From an uncultured Massilia sp. (lineage in GTDB: Bacteria > Pseudomonadota > Gammaproteobacteria > Burkholderiales > Burkholderiaceae), in contig CAMPHU010000003.1 in NCBI GenBank assembly GCA_946886065.1, forward strand, positions 1-63,812: a DNA stretch of 63,812 bases, read 5' to 3'. The translations under genes were made by a program, and so were the position numbers. The notes beneath the pieces were generated by a model. That model ran no database searches, was not told the DNA's origin, and saw nothing but the letters and a program-made list of their open reading frames with translations. Positions 8,679-16,997 of the stretch are shown piece by piece; position 1 is the first letter of the stretch, and each line of letters begins with the position of its first letter.

Positions 8679-9245
8679 TCAGCCGTGCGCAGGCAGCACA
8701 CCCAAGGTTTCCAGGCGCGCGCCGGCGGGGCGGGTCACCACGATGTCGCCCTGCGCCACGGATTCGCCGACCAGGGCGCGGATATTGATGTCGTGCGTCA
8801 CCAGCACCAGGTTGGCCTTGCCCGTATGGCGTCCGGCCCTGGCCTGCACCTCGGCCACCTTGCCGCGGCGGCGCGCGTCTTCGTCCCTGAACATCGAGTC
8901 GAGCATGGGAGCGGGGTCGGCGCGGCCGAAGACCAGGCGGGCGGTGTCCAGGCAGCGGCACCAGCGGCTCGACAGCACCTCGCCGATGGGAATGCCGCGT
9001 CTGCGCAAGGCGTCGCCGATGCGGCGCGCGTCGCGCCGGCCGGCATCCGACAGGTTGCGCTGGCTTGCGCAGCGCTCCAGCACGAAGCCGGGCGGGTCGC
9101 CGATGCCGGGATCGGTGGCGGCGTGGCGCATCAGGAGCACATGGCCGCCTTCGCGCAGGCGCTGCCACAAGGCGGCGTCGTTCTGCGCCGCACCCAGGGG
9201 GAGGCTGGTTCCGGCCAGCAGCGCCAGGAATGGGCGTCGGTGCAT
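8679..9245 (-). CDS. Histidine phosphatase superfamily protein, exported
   Basis: A 188-residue protein with an N-terminal signal-like segment (MHRRPFLALLAGTSLPLGAA) and the catalytic LLMRHA motif near residues 37-42. It continues with a CASQRNLSDAGRRDARRIG segment, SSRWCRCLDTA and a late VTHDINIRALVG. The second catalytic histidine is the His of VTHD. The family transfers phosphate through a phospho-histidine; the periplasmic substrate is unknown. It stands alone between the DUF6152 gene and the divergent acetyltransferase. Confidence 0.82.
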   Translation of the reverse strand: MHRRPFLALLAGTSLPLGAAQNDAALWQRLREGGHVLLMRHAATDPGIGDPPGFVLERCASQRNLSDAGRRDARRIGDALRRRGIPIGEVLSSRWCRCLDTARLVFGRADPAPMLDSMFRDEDARRRGKVAEVQARAGRHTGKANLVLVTHDINIRALVGESVAQGDIVVTRPAGARLETLGVLPAHG

Positions 9246-9363
9246 GTTCGCCTCGTCGACAAAGCAGTGCCCGGATTATCCCGCCGCAGCGGCCTGAAAG
9301 GGCGCACGCCTTGCCGGGCATGGCGTGTACACTGCCGGGATGTCCCGGAACGAGGAGAACGCC

Positions 9364-9858
9364 ATGCTGCTGCAACGCCCGGCAACGGGCGCCGACCTGG
9401 CGGCGCTGTGGGAACTGCGCACCCGCGCGGTGCGGGCCACCTGCGCCTCGCATTATCCGCCCGACGTGATCGACACCTGGTGCGCCGCGCCGCCGCCCGT
9501 CGCGCTGCCGCTGCTGGTGCAGGCCGGCGGCGCCGTGGTGGCGGAAGAAGACGGCCAGCTGCTCGGCTACGCCATCCTCAACCAGGAAACGGGCGAGGTG
9601 GATGCGGCCTTCGTCGATCCCGCGCACCAGGGCCGCGGGATCGCCCTCGGGCTGATGCGCGAGCTGGAAACCCTGGCCCGGATGCGCGGCCTGGCGCGCA
9701 TGTTCCTGTCCGCCTCGCTCAACGCGGTGCCGTTCTACGAGCGCGCCGGGTTTCGCCGGGTGCGCGAGGAAGTGGTTCCGCACCGCAGCGGGATAGGCAT
9801 TGCTTCCGTGTTCATGGAAAAGCCGCTTCCCCGCATGCAGGCAGTTCATGCAGGGTGA
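9364..9858 (+). CDS. GNAT family N-acetyltransferase
   Basis: Encodes 164 residues from the ATG at 9364, chosen because GAGGAGAACGCC precedes it; a longer frame begins at 9325. The acetyl-CoA pyrophosphate-binding motif DPAHQGRGIALGLM (Q-x-x-G-x-A type) is present in the middle and NAVPFYERAGF near the C-terminus is the usual last motif. The acceptor substrate cannot be deduced. It is followed 57 bases later by the DUF6624 pair. Confidence 0.85.
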   Translation: MLLQRPATGADLAALWELRTRAVRATCASHYPPDVIDTWCAAPPPVALPLLVQAGGAVVAEEDGQLLGYAILNQETGEVDAAFVDPAHQGRGIALGLMRELETLARMRGLARMFLSASLNAVPFYERAGFRRVREEVVPHRSGIGIASVFMEKPLPRMQAVHAG

Positions 9859-9915
9859 CTGGCACGGCGCGCGCATCCTGCATACACTGGTGCGTCTTCT
9901 CTCCTGGCTCCCATC

Positions 9916-10587
9916 ATGCACCCTGCATTCCTGCCCTTGTTCCTGCTGGGCGCCCTGGCGGCGCCAGGCGCCTCCGCCGCGTCCTGCGACGCCTATGCCG
10001 GCGACCTCGCCGCGATGGCCGGCGCGGACCAGGCCCTGCGCAAGCGGATCGACTTCCTGAACCAGCACACGCCCGAACAGCAAAGAAACCTGCAGCACCT
10101 GGGCCTGGTCGACCGCACCAACACGGAGCGCCTGAAGTCCTGGGTCGCACGCTGCGGCTGGCCCGACAAGGCCAGGGACGGCGACCAGGCGGCCGGCCAC
10201 GCCTGGCTGCTGACCCAGCACGCCGACCATGACCGGCCCTTCCAGAAGCGCATGCTGGCGCTGATCGAGGCGGCGGCGGCGAAGGCCGGCGAAGGCGTCG
10301 GCAAGAATTTCGCCTACCTGTATGACCGCATCGCGGTCGCCGAACAACGCCCGCAGCACTACGGCACCCAGTTCGCCGGCGCGGGCAGCAGGCCCTGCGA
10401 ACTCGACTTCGCGCCGATGGACGACCGCGCCAAGGTGGAGGAGCGGCGCAAGGCGATCGGCCTGATGCCGCTGGAGGCCTACCGGCGGCTCATGCGCGAG
10501 ATGCAGCATTGCCCGGTCGATGTGGCGAGCGGACAGCCGAACGCCGATTACCACTATGCGCCGCCGGCAGGAGGGATCAAGCCATGA
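9916..10587 (+). CDS. DUF6624-like secreted protein, first tandem copy
   Basis: A 223-residue protein with a signal peptide (MHPAFLPLFLLGALAAPGASA) followed by a mature part with CGWPDKA, AWLLTQHADHD, AVAEQRPQHYGTQ and MDDRAKVEERRKAIGL. The HADHD, QxYGTQ and DxRAxVxxRRxxxG blocks are the conserved core of DUF6624. The biochemical role is unknown. Its stop codon overlaps the start of an obvious paralogue (ATGA), so the two are the product of a tandem duplication and are translated together. Confidence 0.78.
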   Translation: MHPAFLPLFLLGALAAPGASAASCDAYAGDLAAMAGADQALRKRIDFLNQHTPEQQRNLQHLGLVDRTNTERLKSWVARCGWPDKARDGDQAAGHAWLLTQHADHDRPFQKRMLALIEAAAAKAGEGVGKNFAYLYDRIAVAEQRPQHYGTQFAGAGSRPCELDFAPMDDRAKVEERRKAIGLMPLEAYRRLMREMQHCPVDVASGQPNADYHYAPPAGGIKP

Positions 10588-11216
10588 TCCGGCTGCCGAA
10601 GCGCTTCGTCATCCTGCTCGCCGCCGCCCTGCCTTGCCTGTCCGCCCAGGCGGCATGCGGGCGCGTGGCCGCGGACCTGGACAGCATGGCCACCGCCGAC
10701 CAGGCGCTGCGCCACCGCATCAAGCACCTCGACGGCATGACGCCGGCCCGGCACAAGCTGATGGACCGGCTGCGCATCGTCGACCATGAGAACACGCGGC
10801 GCCTGAAGGCCATCATTGCGCAGTGCGGCTGGCCGAGCAAGGCGAAATACGGGGAATCGGCGGCCGGCGCGGCCTGGCTGCTGGCCCAGCACGCCGACCA
10901 CGACCTTCCCTTCCAGAGGCAGGCGCTCGCGCACATCGAGCAAGCGGCGGCCGACGGCGGGCAGCCGCTGGACCAGTTGTTCGCGCTGCTGTCGGACCGC
11001 GTGGCGACCGCCGAACGGCGTCCCCAGCTCTACGGCACCCAGCTGATGGCGCCGGCCGACAAGCCTTGCGCCTTCGACTTCCAGGCGATGGACGACCGCG
11101 CCAAGGTGGAGGCGCGGCGCAAGGCGATGGGCATGCCGCCGCTCGCGGACTACCGCAAGATCGTGCTCGAGATGAGCAACTGCCCTGTCACGCCGGAGCT
11201 TGGTGCGCCCAATTAA
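10584..11216 (+). CDS. DUF6624-like secreted protein, second tandem copy
   Basis: Encodes 210 residues with a signal peptide ending LSAQA and the same conserved blocks as its upstream neighbour: CGWPSKA, AWLLAQHADHD, RPQLYGTQ and MDDRAKVEARRKAMGM. The copies are clearly homologous over their whole mature length but have diverged in the linker regions. The start at 10584 overlaps the stop of copy one. Its 3' end overlaps the convergent SDR gene by four bases. Confidence 0.78.
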   Translation: MIRLPKRFVILLAAALPCLSAQAACGRVAADLDSMATADQALRHRIKHLDGMTPARHKLMDRLRIVDHENTRRLKAIIAQCGWPSKAKYGESAAGAAWLLAQHADHDLPFQRQALAHIEQAAADGGQPLDQLFALLSDRVATAERRPQLYGTQLMAPADKPCAFDFQAMDDRAKVEARRKAMGMPPLADYRKIVLEMSNCPVTPELGAPN

Positions 11217-11974
11217 TGTGTCGGGATCGGGTTCGCCGCGATATAGGCGTTGAACTCGTTGACCAGCTGGTGCTCGCCGGGGCCGGCGTTGTTCCGCATC
11301 GGCAGTGCCGATTCGACCACCACTTCTTCCTTGTCGCTGCCCAGGGCGGCCATGGTCTGCTCGATGAAGGCGGCCAGCGGCATGGCGCGCGGGTCGTCGC
11401 TCTTGACGATCAGGTCCGTGTTGACCCAGGGCGGAGCGATTTCCTGCAGCCTGACCGAGGTATCGCGCAGCATGAAGCGCTGCGACAGCGTGTACGAGTG
11501 CAGGGCGGCCTTGGTGGCCGAGTACACCGCGGTCGAGGCCAGCGGCACATAGGCCAGCACCGAGGTATTGTTGATGATGGTGGCGCGCGGCTGCTGCTTG
11601 AGGTGGCCGATCAGGGCGGAACTCATGCGGATCGGGCCGAGCAGGTTGGTGGTGACGGTGGACAGCATGGTGTCCTCGTCGATCGCGCCGGCGGCATCGT
11701 CGAAGGGCATGATGCCGGCGTTGTTGACCAGGACGTTCAGGTTCGGGAAGTCGCCGGTCAGCTGCGCGGCGACGCGGCGGATGCTGGCCGGGTCGGCGAT
11801 GTCGAGTTCGACGGCGTGCATGCCGGGGTTGGCGTTCACCACTTCGTCGAGCAGCGCCTTGCGGCGGCCCGCGATGATCACGGTGTTGCCCAGCTTGTGG
11901 AAGGCTTCCGCCAGGCCGCGGCCGATGCCCGAGGCGCCGCCGGTGATGAGGATGGTGTTGTCGGTGAGTTGCAT
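11213..11974 (-). CDS. Short-chain dehydrogenase/reductase (DltE-like)
   Basis: A 253-residue classical SDR. It begins MQLTDNTILITGGASGIGRG with the TGxxxGxG cofactor motif, has NVLVNNAGIMPF near residue 85, and the catalytic YSATKAA motif around residue 155. Length and motif order match the DltE-like cytosolic oxidoreductases; the substrate is unknown. Upstream, a strong terminator (12075-12109) separates it from the nitroreductase gene on the same strand, so it has its own promoter. Confidence 0.86.
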   Translation of the reverse strand: MQLTDNTILITGGASGIGRGLAEAFHKLGNTVIIAGRRKALLDEVVNANPGMHAVELDIADPASIRRVAAQLTGDFPNLNVLVNNAGIMPFDDAAGAIDEDTMLSTVTTNLLGPIRMSSALIGHLKQQPRATIINNTSVLAYVPLASTAVYSATKAALHSYTLSQRFMLRDTSVRLQEIAPPWVNTDLIVKSDDPRAMPLAAFIEQTMAALGSDKEEVVVESALPMRNNAGPGEHQLVNEFNAYIAANPIPTH

Positions 11975-12074
11975 GCTGGTTCTCCGTGTGGGGTGTCGAT
12001 GTGAACAGTCTACGGAGACGGGATGTGGCCTGTTGGTCGAATATCCCTCGATTTAGGACATCGTCGCGGCCGCG

Positions 12075-12109
12075 AAAATAAAAAACGGCGTGCATCGCTG
12101 CACGCCGTT
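12075..12109 (-). terminator. Rho-independent terminator of the nitroreductase gene
   Basis: On the minus strand AACGGCGTGCA, loop GCGA and TGCACGCCGTT form a perfect 11-bp stem immediately followed by a T-rich run (TTTATTTT). It lies 20 bases after the stop of the nitroreductase gene. Confidence 0.88.
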
Positions 12110-12128
12110 CGACGGCATTGGCCGGCGA

Positions 12129-12782
12129 TCAGATGAAGGTGAAGGTCATCTCCTCGGACAGGCGCGACTTCGGCAGATGCGCATTGAAGTCGGCCTCCGA
12201 CGAATACCCGAAGCTCACCAGCACCAGGCTCGCCAGCCCCTGCTCGTTCAGGCCGAACTCCGCGTCGAGGATCTTCTGGTCGAAGCCTTCCATCGGCGTG
12301 GCGTCGATGCCCAGGGTGGCCGCGCCCAGCAGGGCGGTGCCCAGCGCCAGGTAGACCTGCTTTTCCAGCCACTGCGCCACGTCCTTGCTGCCGTAGCGGT
12401 GCTGGTGCACGTAGCCGCGGCGGCCCGCGTCCTGGCCGGCGCGCGCGGCGGCGTCGCGGAAGCGGCCGTCGCGTTCTTCCTGCTCGAGCAGCTTGTTCAG
12501 GTGCGCTTCATCCATGTCGATGCGCGAGCACAGCACGATGACGTGCGAGGCATCCTGGATCTTCGCGGCATTGTACGAATAGCCACCCTGCGCCGCCTTG
12601 GCGATACGGGCGCGCCCTTCCGGCGTGTTGGCGACGATGAAGTGCCAGGGCTGCGAATTGACCGACGAGGGGCTGTGGCGCAGCAGGCTGTACACCTTCT
12701 GCATCAGGTCTTCGGGGATGCGGCGCTGCGCATCGTAGGCTTTGGCGGTATGGCGCTCCTTGGCGGCCGACAGAATATCCAT
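12129..12782 (-). CDS. Oxygen-insensitive NAD(P)H nitroreductase (NfsB-like)
   Basis: A 217-residue flavoprotein, exactly the usual NfsB length. It has the FMN-binding N-terminal motif RHTAKAYDAQRRI, the SPSSVNSQPWHF segment, and the C-terminal LGIDATPMEGFD followed by LVLVSFGY. The family reduces nitro-aromatics, quinones or dihydropteridines by two-electron transfer from NAD(P)H. The start at 12782 is preferred over longer frames, which lack homology. The adjacent quinone-reductase-like gene 44 bases upstream suggests a shared operon. Confidence 0.9.
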   Translation of the reverse strand: MDILSAAKERHTAKAYDAQRRIPEDLMQKVYSLLRHSPSSVNSQPWHFIVANTPEGRARIAKAAQGGYSYNAAKIQDASHVIVLCSRIDMDEAHLNKLLEQEERDGRFRDAAARAGQDAGRRGYVHQHRYGSKDVAQWLEKQVYLALGTALLGAATLGIDATPMEGFDQKILDAEFGLNEQGLASLVLVSFGYSSEADFNAHLPKSRLSEEMTFTFI

Positions 12783-12826
12783 GCTTGATCCTTGCAACAA
12801 AAAGAAAATGGTAAGCGATCTGGCGA

Positions 12827-13834
12827 TTACGCGTAGGCGAGCACGATTTTCCCGTGCGCCTTGCCGCTTTCGACCAGTGCATGCGCGCGGCGCATGTTGG
12901 CGGCGTTGATGTCGCCGAAATGCTCGCTCAGCGTCGTCCGCAGGCTGCCCTGCTCCACCATCCCGGCAACGCGGTTCAGCAGCTCGTGCTGGCGGATCAT
13001 GTCCGGCGTCTGGAACATCGAGCGCGTGAACATCAGCTCCCAGTGCAGCGAGACCGACTTGCGCTTGAGCGGCATGGCGTCCAGCGTGTCCGGATCGTCG
13101 ATCAGCGCGAACTGGCCCTGCGGCGCCAGCACCTCGACGATCTCCGCGTAGTGCCGGTCGGTGTGGGTCAGGCTGACGACGATGTCCACCGCCTCGACGC
13201 CCAGCGCGGCCAGCTGCGGCTTCATCGGCTTGCCGTGGTCGACCGTATGGTGGGCGCCCAGTTCGCGCACCCACTGCTGCGTGAGCGCGCGCGAGGCGGT
13301 GCCGATGACGGTGAGACCGGTCATGCGTCTTGCCAGCTGGGTCAGGATCGAACCGACACCGCCGCCCGCACCGATGATCAGGAGCGACTTGCCTTCGCCG
13401 CCGCCTTCCGGCACCTTGATGCGGTCGAACAGCAGTTCCCAGGCGGTGATCGACGTCAGGGGCAGCGCCGCGGCCTGGGCGAAATCCAGGTTGGCCGGCT
13501 TGCGGCCGACGATGCGCTCGTCCACCGCCTGGAACTGGCTGTACGAGCCCGGGCGGGTGAGCGAGCCGGCGTAGAACACTTCGTCGCCCGGCGCGAACAG
13601 CGTCACCTTGGCGCCGACGGCGCGCACGATGCCGCTCGCGTCCCAGCCAAGTACGCGCGGCTCGGTCACGGCCGCACCGCGGCGCACCTTGGTGTCGACC
13701 GGGTTGACGGCGACGGCGCGCACTTCGACCAGCAGGTCGTTGGGGCCGGCCAGCGGCATCGGCAGATCCATGTCCTGCAGGGCGCCTGGCTCCTCGATGG
13801 GCAAACCGTGCTGGGTGTAGACGATGGCTTTCAT
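12827..13834 (-). CDS. Zinc-binding-type alcohol dehydrogenase/quinone oxidoreductase
   Basis: A 335-residue MDR protein with the GroES-like N-domain (RAVAVNPVDTKVRRG, LGWDASGIVRAVG) and a Rossmann domain with IIGAGGGVGSILTQLARR near residues 151-168. Quinone-oxidoreductase-like features dominate and zinc ligands are not evident. It is followed at 44 bases by the nitroreductase, pointing to a small detoxification operon. The LysR gene starting at 13969 is divergent and is its likely regulator. Confidence 0.87.
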   Translation of the reverse strand: MKAIVYTQHGLPIEEPGALQDMDLPMPLAGPNDLLVEVRAVAVNPVDTKVRRGAAVTEPRVLGWDASGIVRAVGAKVTLFAPGDEVFYAGSLTRPGSYSQFQAVDERIVGRKPANLDFAQAAALPLTSITAWELLFDRIKVPEGGGEGKSLLIIGAGGGVGSILTQLARRMTGLTVIGTASRALTQQWVRELGAHHTVDHGKPMKPQLAALGVEAVDIVVSLTHTDRHYAEIVEVLAPQGQFALIDDPDTLDAMPLKRKSVSLHWELMFTRSMFQTPDMIRQHELLNRVAGMVEQGSLRTTLSEHFGDINAANMRRAHALVESGKAHGKIVLAYA

Positions 13835-13968
13835 GGGTGTGCTCCAATGCGGGTGAATGCGATGGAGGCGATTCTAGGGAAAGGCCGAGCAGGAAAACAC
13901 CGGTATGGCAGAATTACACTTTCACTGCAGGCGTGAAAATCCCTGCCGCTTTCACTACCTGGAAGAAC

Positions 13969-14886
13969 ATGATCCGACTCGACGACCTGGCCCTGTTCGT
14001 GCGCTCCGCGGCGCTGGGCAGCTTTTCGCAGGCGGCGCGCGAGGTGAACCTGCTGCCGGGGCAGGCCAGCGCCGCCATCCAGCGCCTGGAGCGCGAGCTC
14101 GACATCCGCCTGTTCGCGCGCTCGACGCGCAGCCTGCGCCTGACCGAGGAAGGAAAACGCTACCTCCCTTACGCCCAGGATGCGCTGCAGGCCTTGCGCG
14201 AAGGCCGGGAGGGCATGCGCGGAGAAGACGCGGCCCTGAGCGGCACCCTGCAGATCGCGGCGCCCTCGGACTTCGGCCGCAACCTGCTGCTGCCGTGGAT
14301 CTCGGAGTTCCGCGGCAACCACCCCGGGCTGGACATCCAGCTGCTGGTGTCGGACCAGGTGGCGGACGTCTTCCGCGATCCCGTCGACATCGCCCTGCGC
14401 TACGGCCAGATCGACGACGCCAGCTTCATCGCGCTGCCGGTGGCGCCGGAGAACCGGCGCGTGCTGGTGGCCTCGCCGGCCTATCTCGCACGCCACGGCC
14501 GCCCACGCTCGCCGCTCGACCTGGCGACCCACAGCTGCCTGGTATACCGGCTGCGCGGCCGCAGCTACGACCGCTGGTGCTTCCCGGCCACGGGCGAGGT
14601 AGTGCAGGTGAGCGGCCCGCTGGTGAGCGACGATGCCGACGTGGTACGGCGCTGGGCGGTGGCGGGAGAAGGCATCACCTACAAATCCTGGCTCGACGTG
14701 CACCAGGACGTAGTGGAAGGGCGCCTGGAAGTGCTGCTGCCGGCGATGCCGGGCGAGCCGACGCCCATGAACCTGGTGTGCCCGCACCGCAAGCAGTTCT
14801 CGCCGGCGGTCAAGCTGCTGCATGCGCTGGTGGCGGAGCGCTGCCTCCCCATCACGGCGCAGCTGCTGCGGATGCTCGGGCAGTAG
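13969..14886 (+). CDS. LysR-family transcriptional regulator
   Basis: Encodes 305 residues from the ATG at 13969. Earlier in-frame starts are rejected because the DNA-binding domain begins here (MIRLDDLALFVRSAALGSFS). The winged helix-turn-helix covers residues 1-60, with the recognition segment QASAAIQRLERELDIRLFAR; a LysR substrate-binding domain follows. It is divergent from the reductase/nitroreductase operon across 134 bases, the usual layout for a LysR protein controlling its neighbour. Its stop lies 1 base from that of the convergent argO. Confidence 0.9.
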   Translation: MIRLDDLALFVRSAALGSFSQAAREVNLLPGQASAAIQRLERELDIRLFARSTRSLRLTEEGKRYLPYAQDALQALREGREGMRGEDAALSGTLQIAAPSDFGRNLLLPWISEFRGNHPGLDIQLLVSDQVADVFRDPVDIALRYGQIDDASFIALPVAPENRRVLVASPAYLARHGRPRSPLDLATHSCLVYRLRGRSYDRWCFPATGEVVQVSGPLVSDDADVVRRWAVAGEGITYKSWLDVHQDVVEGRLEVLLPAMPGEPTPMNLVCPHRKQFSPAVKLLHALVAERCLPITAQLLRMLGQ

Positions 14887-14887
14887 A

Positions 14888-15508
14888 TCAGCCGGCGCGC
14901 AGCAGCAGCAGGGCCAGCAGGAGCATCAGGCTGCCGGTGAAGGCCTCGATGCCGCGCCACACCGCGGGCCGCGACAGCACCGGCGCGCAGCGGCGCGCGC
15001 CGAAGCCGAGCGCCGAGAACCACAGCACCGAGGCCGTCATCGCGCCCAGCGCGAAGGACAGGCGCTGGGCGGAGGCGAAGCTGCCGCCCACGGTCCCCAG
15101 CAGCACCACGGTATCGAGGTAGACGTGCGGATTGAGCAGGGAGATCGCCAGCACCGTGGCCAGCGCCTTGCCGAGGGTCTGGACGTGCTGCCCGTCGACG
15201 CTGAGCGCGCCACCGCCGCTTTTGCTGGCGCTGCTGGAGAAGCAGCGCAGGCCGTACCAGACCAGGAAGGCCGCGCCGCCGTAGCGCGCCACGCCCACCA
15301 GCACGGGCGAGGATTCGACCAGGGCGCCCAGGCCGGCCATGCCGAGGGCGATCAGGATCACGTCGATGACGATGCAGGTGGCGACCACCGGCAGCACATG
15401 CTCGCCGCGCACGCCGGTGCGGATCACGTGCGCGTTCTGCGCGCCGATCGCCATGATCAGGCTGGCCCCCAGGCCCAGCCCCTGTAGAAACACCTGTTGG
15501 GAAAACAT
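14888..15508 (-). CDS. argO: Arginine exporter ArgO (LysE family)
   Basis: A 206-residue membrane protein with six hydrophobic segments. The N-terminal LGLGASLIMAIGAQNAHVI and central SLLNPHVYLDTVVLLGTVG blocks are diagnostic of the LysE/ArgO branch, distinct from the RhtB branch seen at 648. It exports arginine and toxic analogues. The divergent gene 94 bases upstream encodes an ArgP-type LysR protein, the known activator of argO in other bacteria, so regulation by intracellular arginine/lysine through that gap is expected. Confidence 0.9.
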   Translation of the reverse strand: MFSQQVFLQGLGLGASLIMAIGAQNAHVIRTGVRGEHVLPVVATCIVIDVILIALGMAGLGALVESSPVLVGVARYGGAAFLVWYGLRCFSSSASKSGGGALSVDGQHVQTLGKALATVLAISLLNPHVYLDTVVLLGTVGGSFASAQRLSFALGAMTASVLWFSALGFGARRCAPVLSRPAVWRGIEAFTGSLMLLLALLLLRAG

Positions 15509-15602
15509 GTGGCCTCCGTGGGAAAGCCATCACTATCCCTGTCCGCGGGCCTGGATTCAATTATATTCATGAAATCTAAACCTCCTTAAGCAGGACTGAA
15601 TC

Positions 15603-16502
15603 ATGAAGCTCGACGCGCGCCGCAGCGCGGCCTTCCTGGCCGCCGTCGATTGCGGCAGCCTGGAGCTGGCCGCCAGCCAGCTGAACATCACGCCTTCGGC
15701 GGTCTCGCAGCGGATCTCGGCGCTGGAACAGGACCTGGGCACGCCGCTGCTGGTGCGCAGCCGTCCCTGCCGCCCGACCGGCCCGGGCACGCGGCTGGTG
15801 CAATACCTGCGCCGTTCCACCCTGCTGGAATCGGAGTTCCTGGCCGAGATGGGGATGGATCCGGGGCCGGTGCGGGTGGCGCTGGCGGTCAACAACGACA
15901 CCCTGGCGACCTGGCTGCTGCCGGTGCTGGCGCCGATCCTGCTGGAAGAACAGCTGCTGGTCGAATTCCTGCTCGACGACCAGGGCCATACCTTCGGGCT
16001 GCTGGAGCAGGGCCGGGTGGTGGCTTGCGTGACGGGCGAACCGGCGCCGCTGCATGGCTGCACGGCCAGCGCACTGGGCGTGATGCGCTACCGCCTGGTG
16101 GCCTCGCCGGCCTTTGCGCGGCGCTGGTTCCCGGACGGCTTCTCGCGCAGCGCCGCGCTGCACGCGCCGGTGATGGTGTTCGACCGCAAGGACCCGTTGC
16201 AGTCGAGCTTCCTGCTGCAGCATTTCGGATTGCCGGAGGGCGCTTATCCCTTCCATTACGTGCCGGCCAGCGATCCCTATGTGAACGCGATCCGCGCCGG
16301 GATGGGTTACGGCCTGCTGCCGCTCGAACAGTGCGCGGCGCTGCTGGAATCGGGCGAACTGGTCGACCTGACGCCGCACCTGCACGTGGACGTGCCGCTG
16401 TACTGGCACGCGTGGCGCATTCAGCCGCCGCGGCTGGAGCGCATGGGGGCCGCGCTGGTAAAAGCGGCGCGCGGGGTGCTGCTGCCGATCGGCCACCACT
16501 GA
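15603..16502 (+). CDS. argP: LysR-family regulator ArgP
   Basis: A 299-residue LysR protein with the ArgP/IciA-specific N-terminus (LDARRSAAFLAAVDCGSLELAA, NITPSAVSQRISALEQDLG). The effector domain contains the GMGYGLLPLEQC segment typical of this subgroup. ArgP activates argO in response to arginine and is repressive with lysine (family knowledge). It is divergent from argO. Its last 82 bases overlap the 3' end of a convergent membrane-protein frame, which is unusual for this gene-dense window. Confidence 0.9.
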   Translation: MKLDARRSAAFLAAVDCGSLELAASQLNITPSAVSQRISALEQDLGTPLLVRSRPCRPTGPGTRLVQYLRRSTLLESEFLAEMGMDPGPVRVALAVNNDTLATWLLPVLAPILLEEQLLVEFLLDDQGHTFGLLEQGRVVACVTGEPAPLHGCTASALGVMRYRLVASPAFARRWFPDGFSRSAALHAPVMVFDRKDPLQSSFLLQHFGLPEGAYPFHYVPASDPYVNAIRAGMGYGLLPLEQCAALLESGELVDLTPHLHVDVPLYWHAWRIQPPRLERMGAALVKAARGVLLPIGHH

Positions 16503-16870
16503 ACCACGCCCCACAGCAGTTCCGGGACCAGGAACAGCCAGAGCACGGGGAGCGGGTCCTGGAGCATGGCCCAGGCGAGCCAGGCGGAAAAGACCAGGCG
16601 GGCGGTGGCGTCGAAGCGGCCCAGCATCAGGCTGGGGGCGGTGAGGCGGCAGGCGGACCAGGTGAGCACGACGGTGCCGAGCAGGCTTGCGAGCAGGTAG
16701 TGGATGGTGTCGAAGCCGGGCAGTGGATCGGCGCCTAGCCACTGGTTGATGTGCGAGAGCTGGGCGTAGAGGAGGGCGAAGGTCCACGGGGTGGCGAAGG
16801 GCGCGACGACGACGATGTCGTAGAGGGCGCTGGCGCGGGTGAGGCGGAGGTAGCTTGGAAGTGGGAGCAT
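16421..16870 (-). CDS. Hypothetical four-helix membrane protein
   Basis: From the ATG at 16870 this encodes 149 residues with hydrophobic segments such as YDIVVVAPFATPWTFALLYA, YLLASLLGTVVLTWSA and LPVLWLFLVPELLWGVVQWW. The alternation of membrane helices and short polar loops argues that it is real even though it overlaps argP by 82 bases tail to tail. A longer frame reaches 16975 but would run through a terminator hairpin (16938-16970). I do not recognise the family. Confidence 0.6.
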   Translation of the reverse strand: MLPLPSYLRLTRASALYDIVVVAPFATPWTFALLYAQLSHINQWLGADPLPGFDTIHYLLASLLGTVVLTWSACRLTAPSLMLGRFDATARLVFSAWLAWAMLQDPLPVLWLFLVPELLWGVVQWWPIGSSTPRAAFTSAAPMRSSRGG

Positions 16871-16937
16871 CTGCTCATGCTCGCACCGTTGGAAGTCGAA
16901 GCGTTTGAGGTGTGCATAGAAACTTGGGTTCCCCACC

Positions 16938-16970
16938 ATAAAAAACGGGCCGGCTTCCCGGCCGGCCCGT
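16938..16970 (-). terminator. Rho-independent terminator of phoX
   Basis: On the minus strand ACGGGCCGGC, loop CGGGAA and GCCGGCCCGT make a perfect 10-bp stem followed by TTTTTATGG. It sits 28 bases past the phoX stop and upstream of the next minus-strand gene. Confidence 0.88.
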
Positions 16971-16997
16971 ATCAAACGGAGAGTTCAGGAAAAGCGC

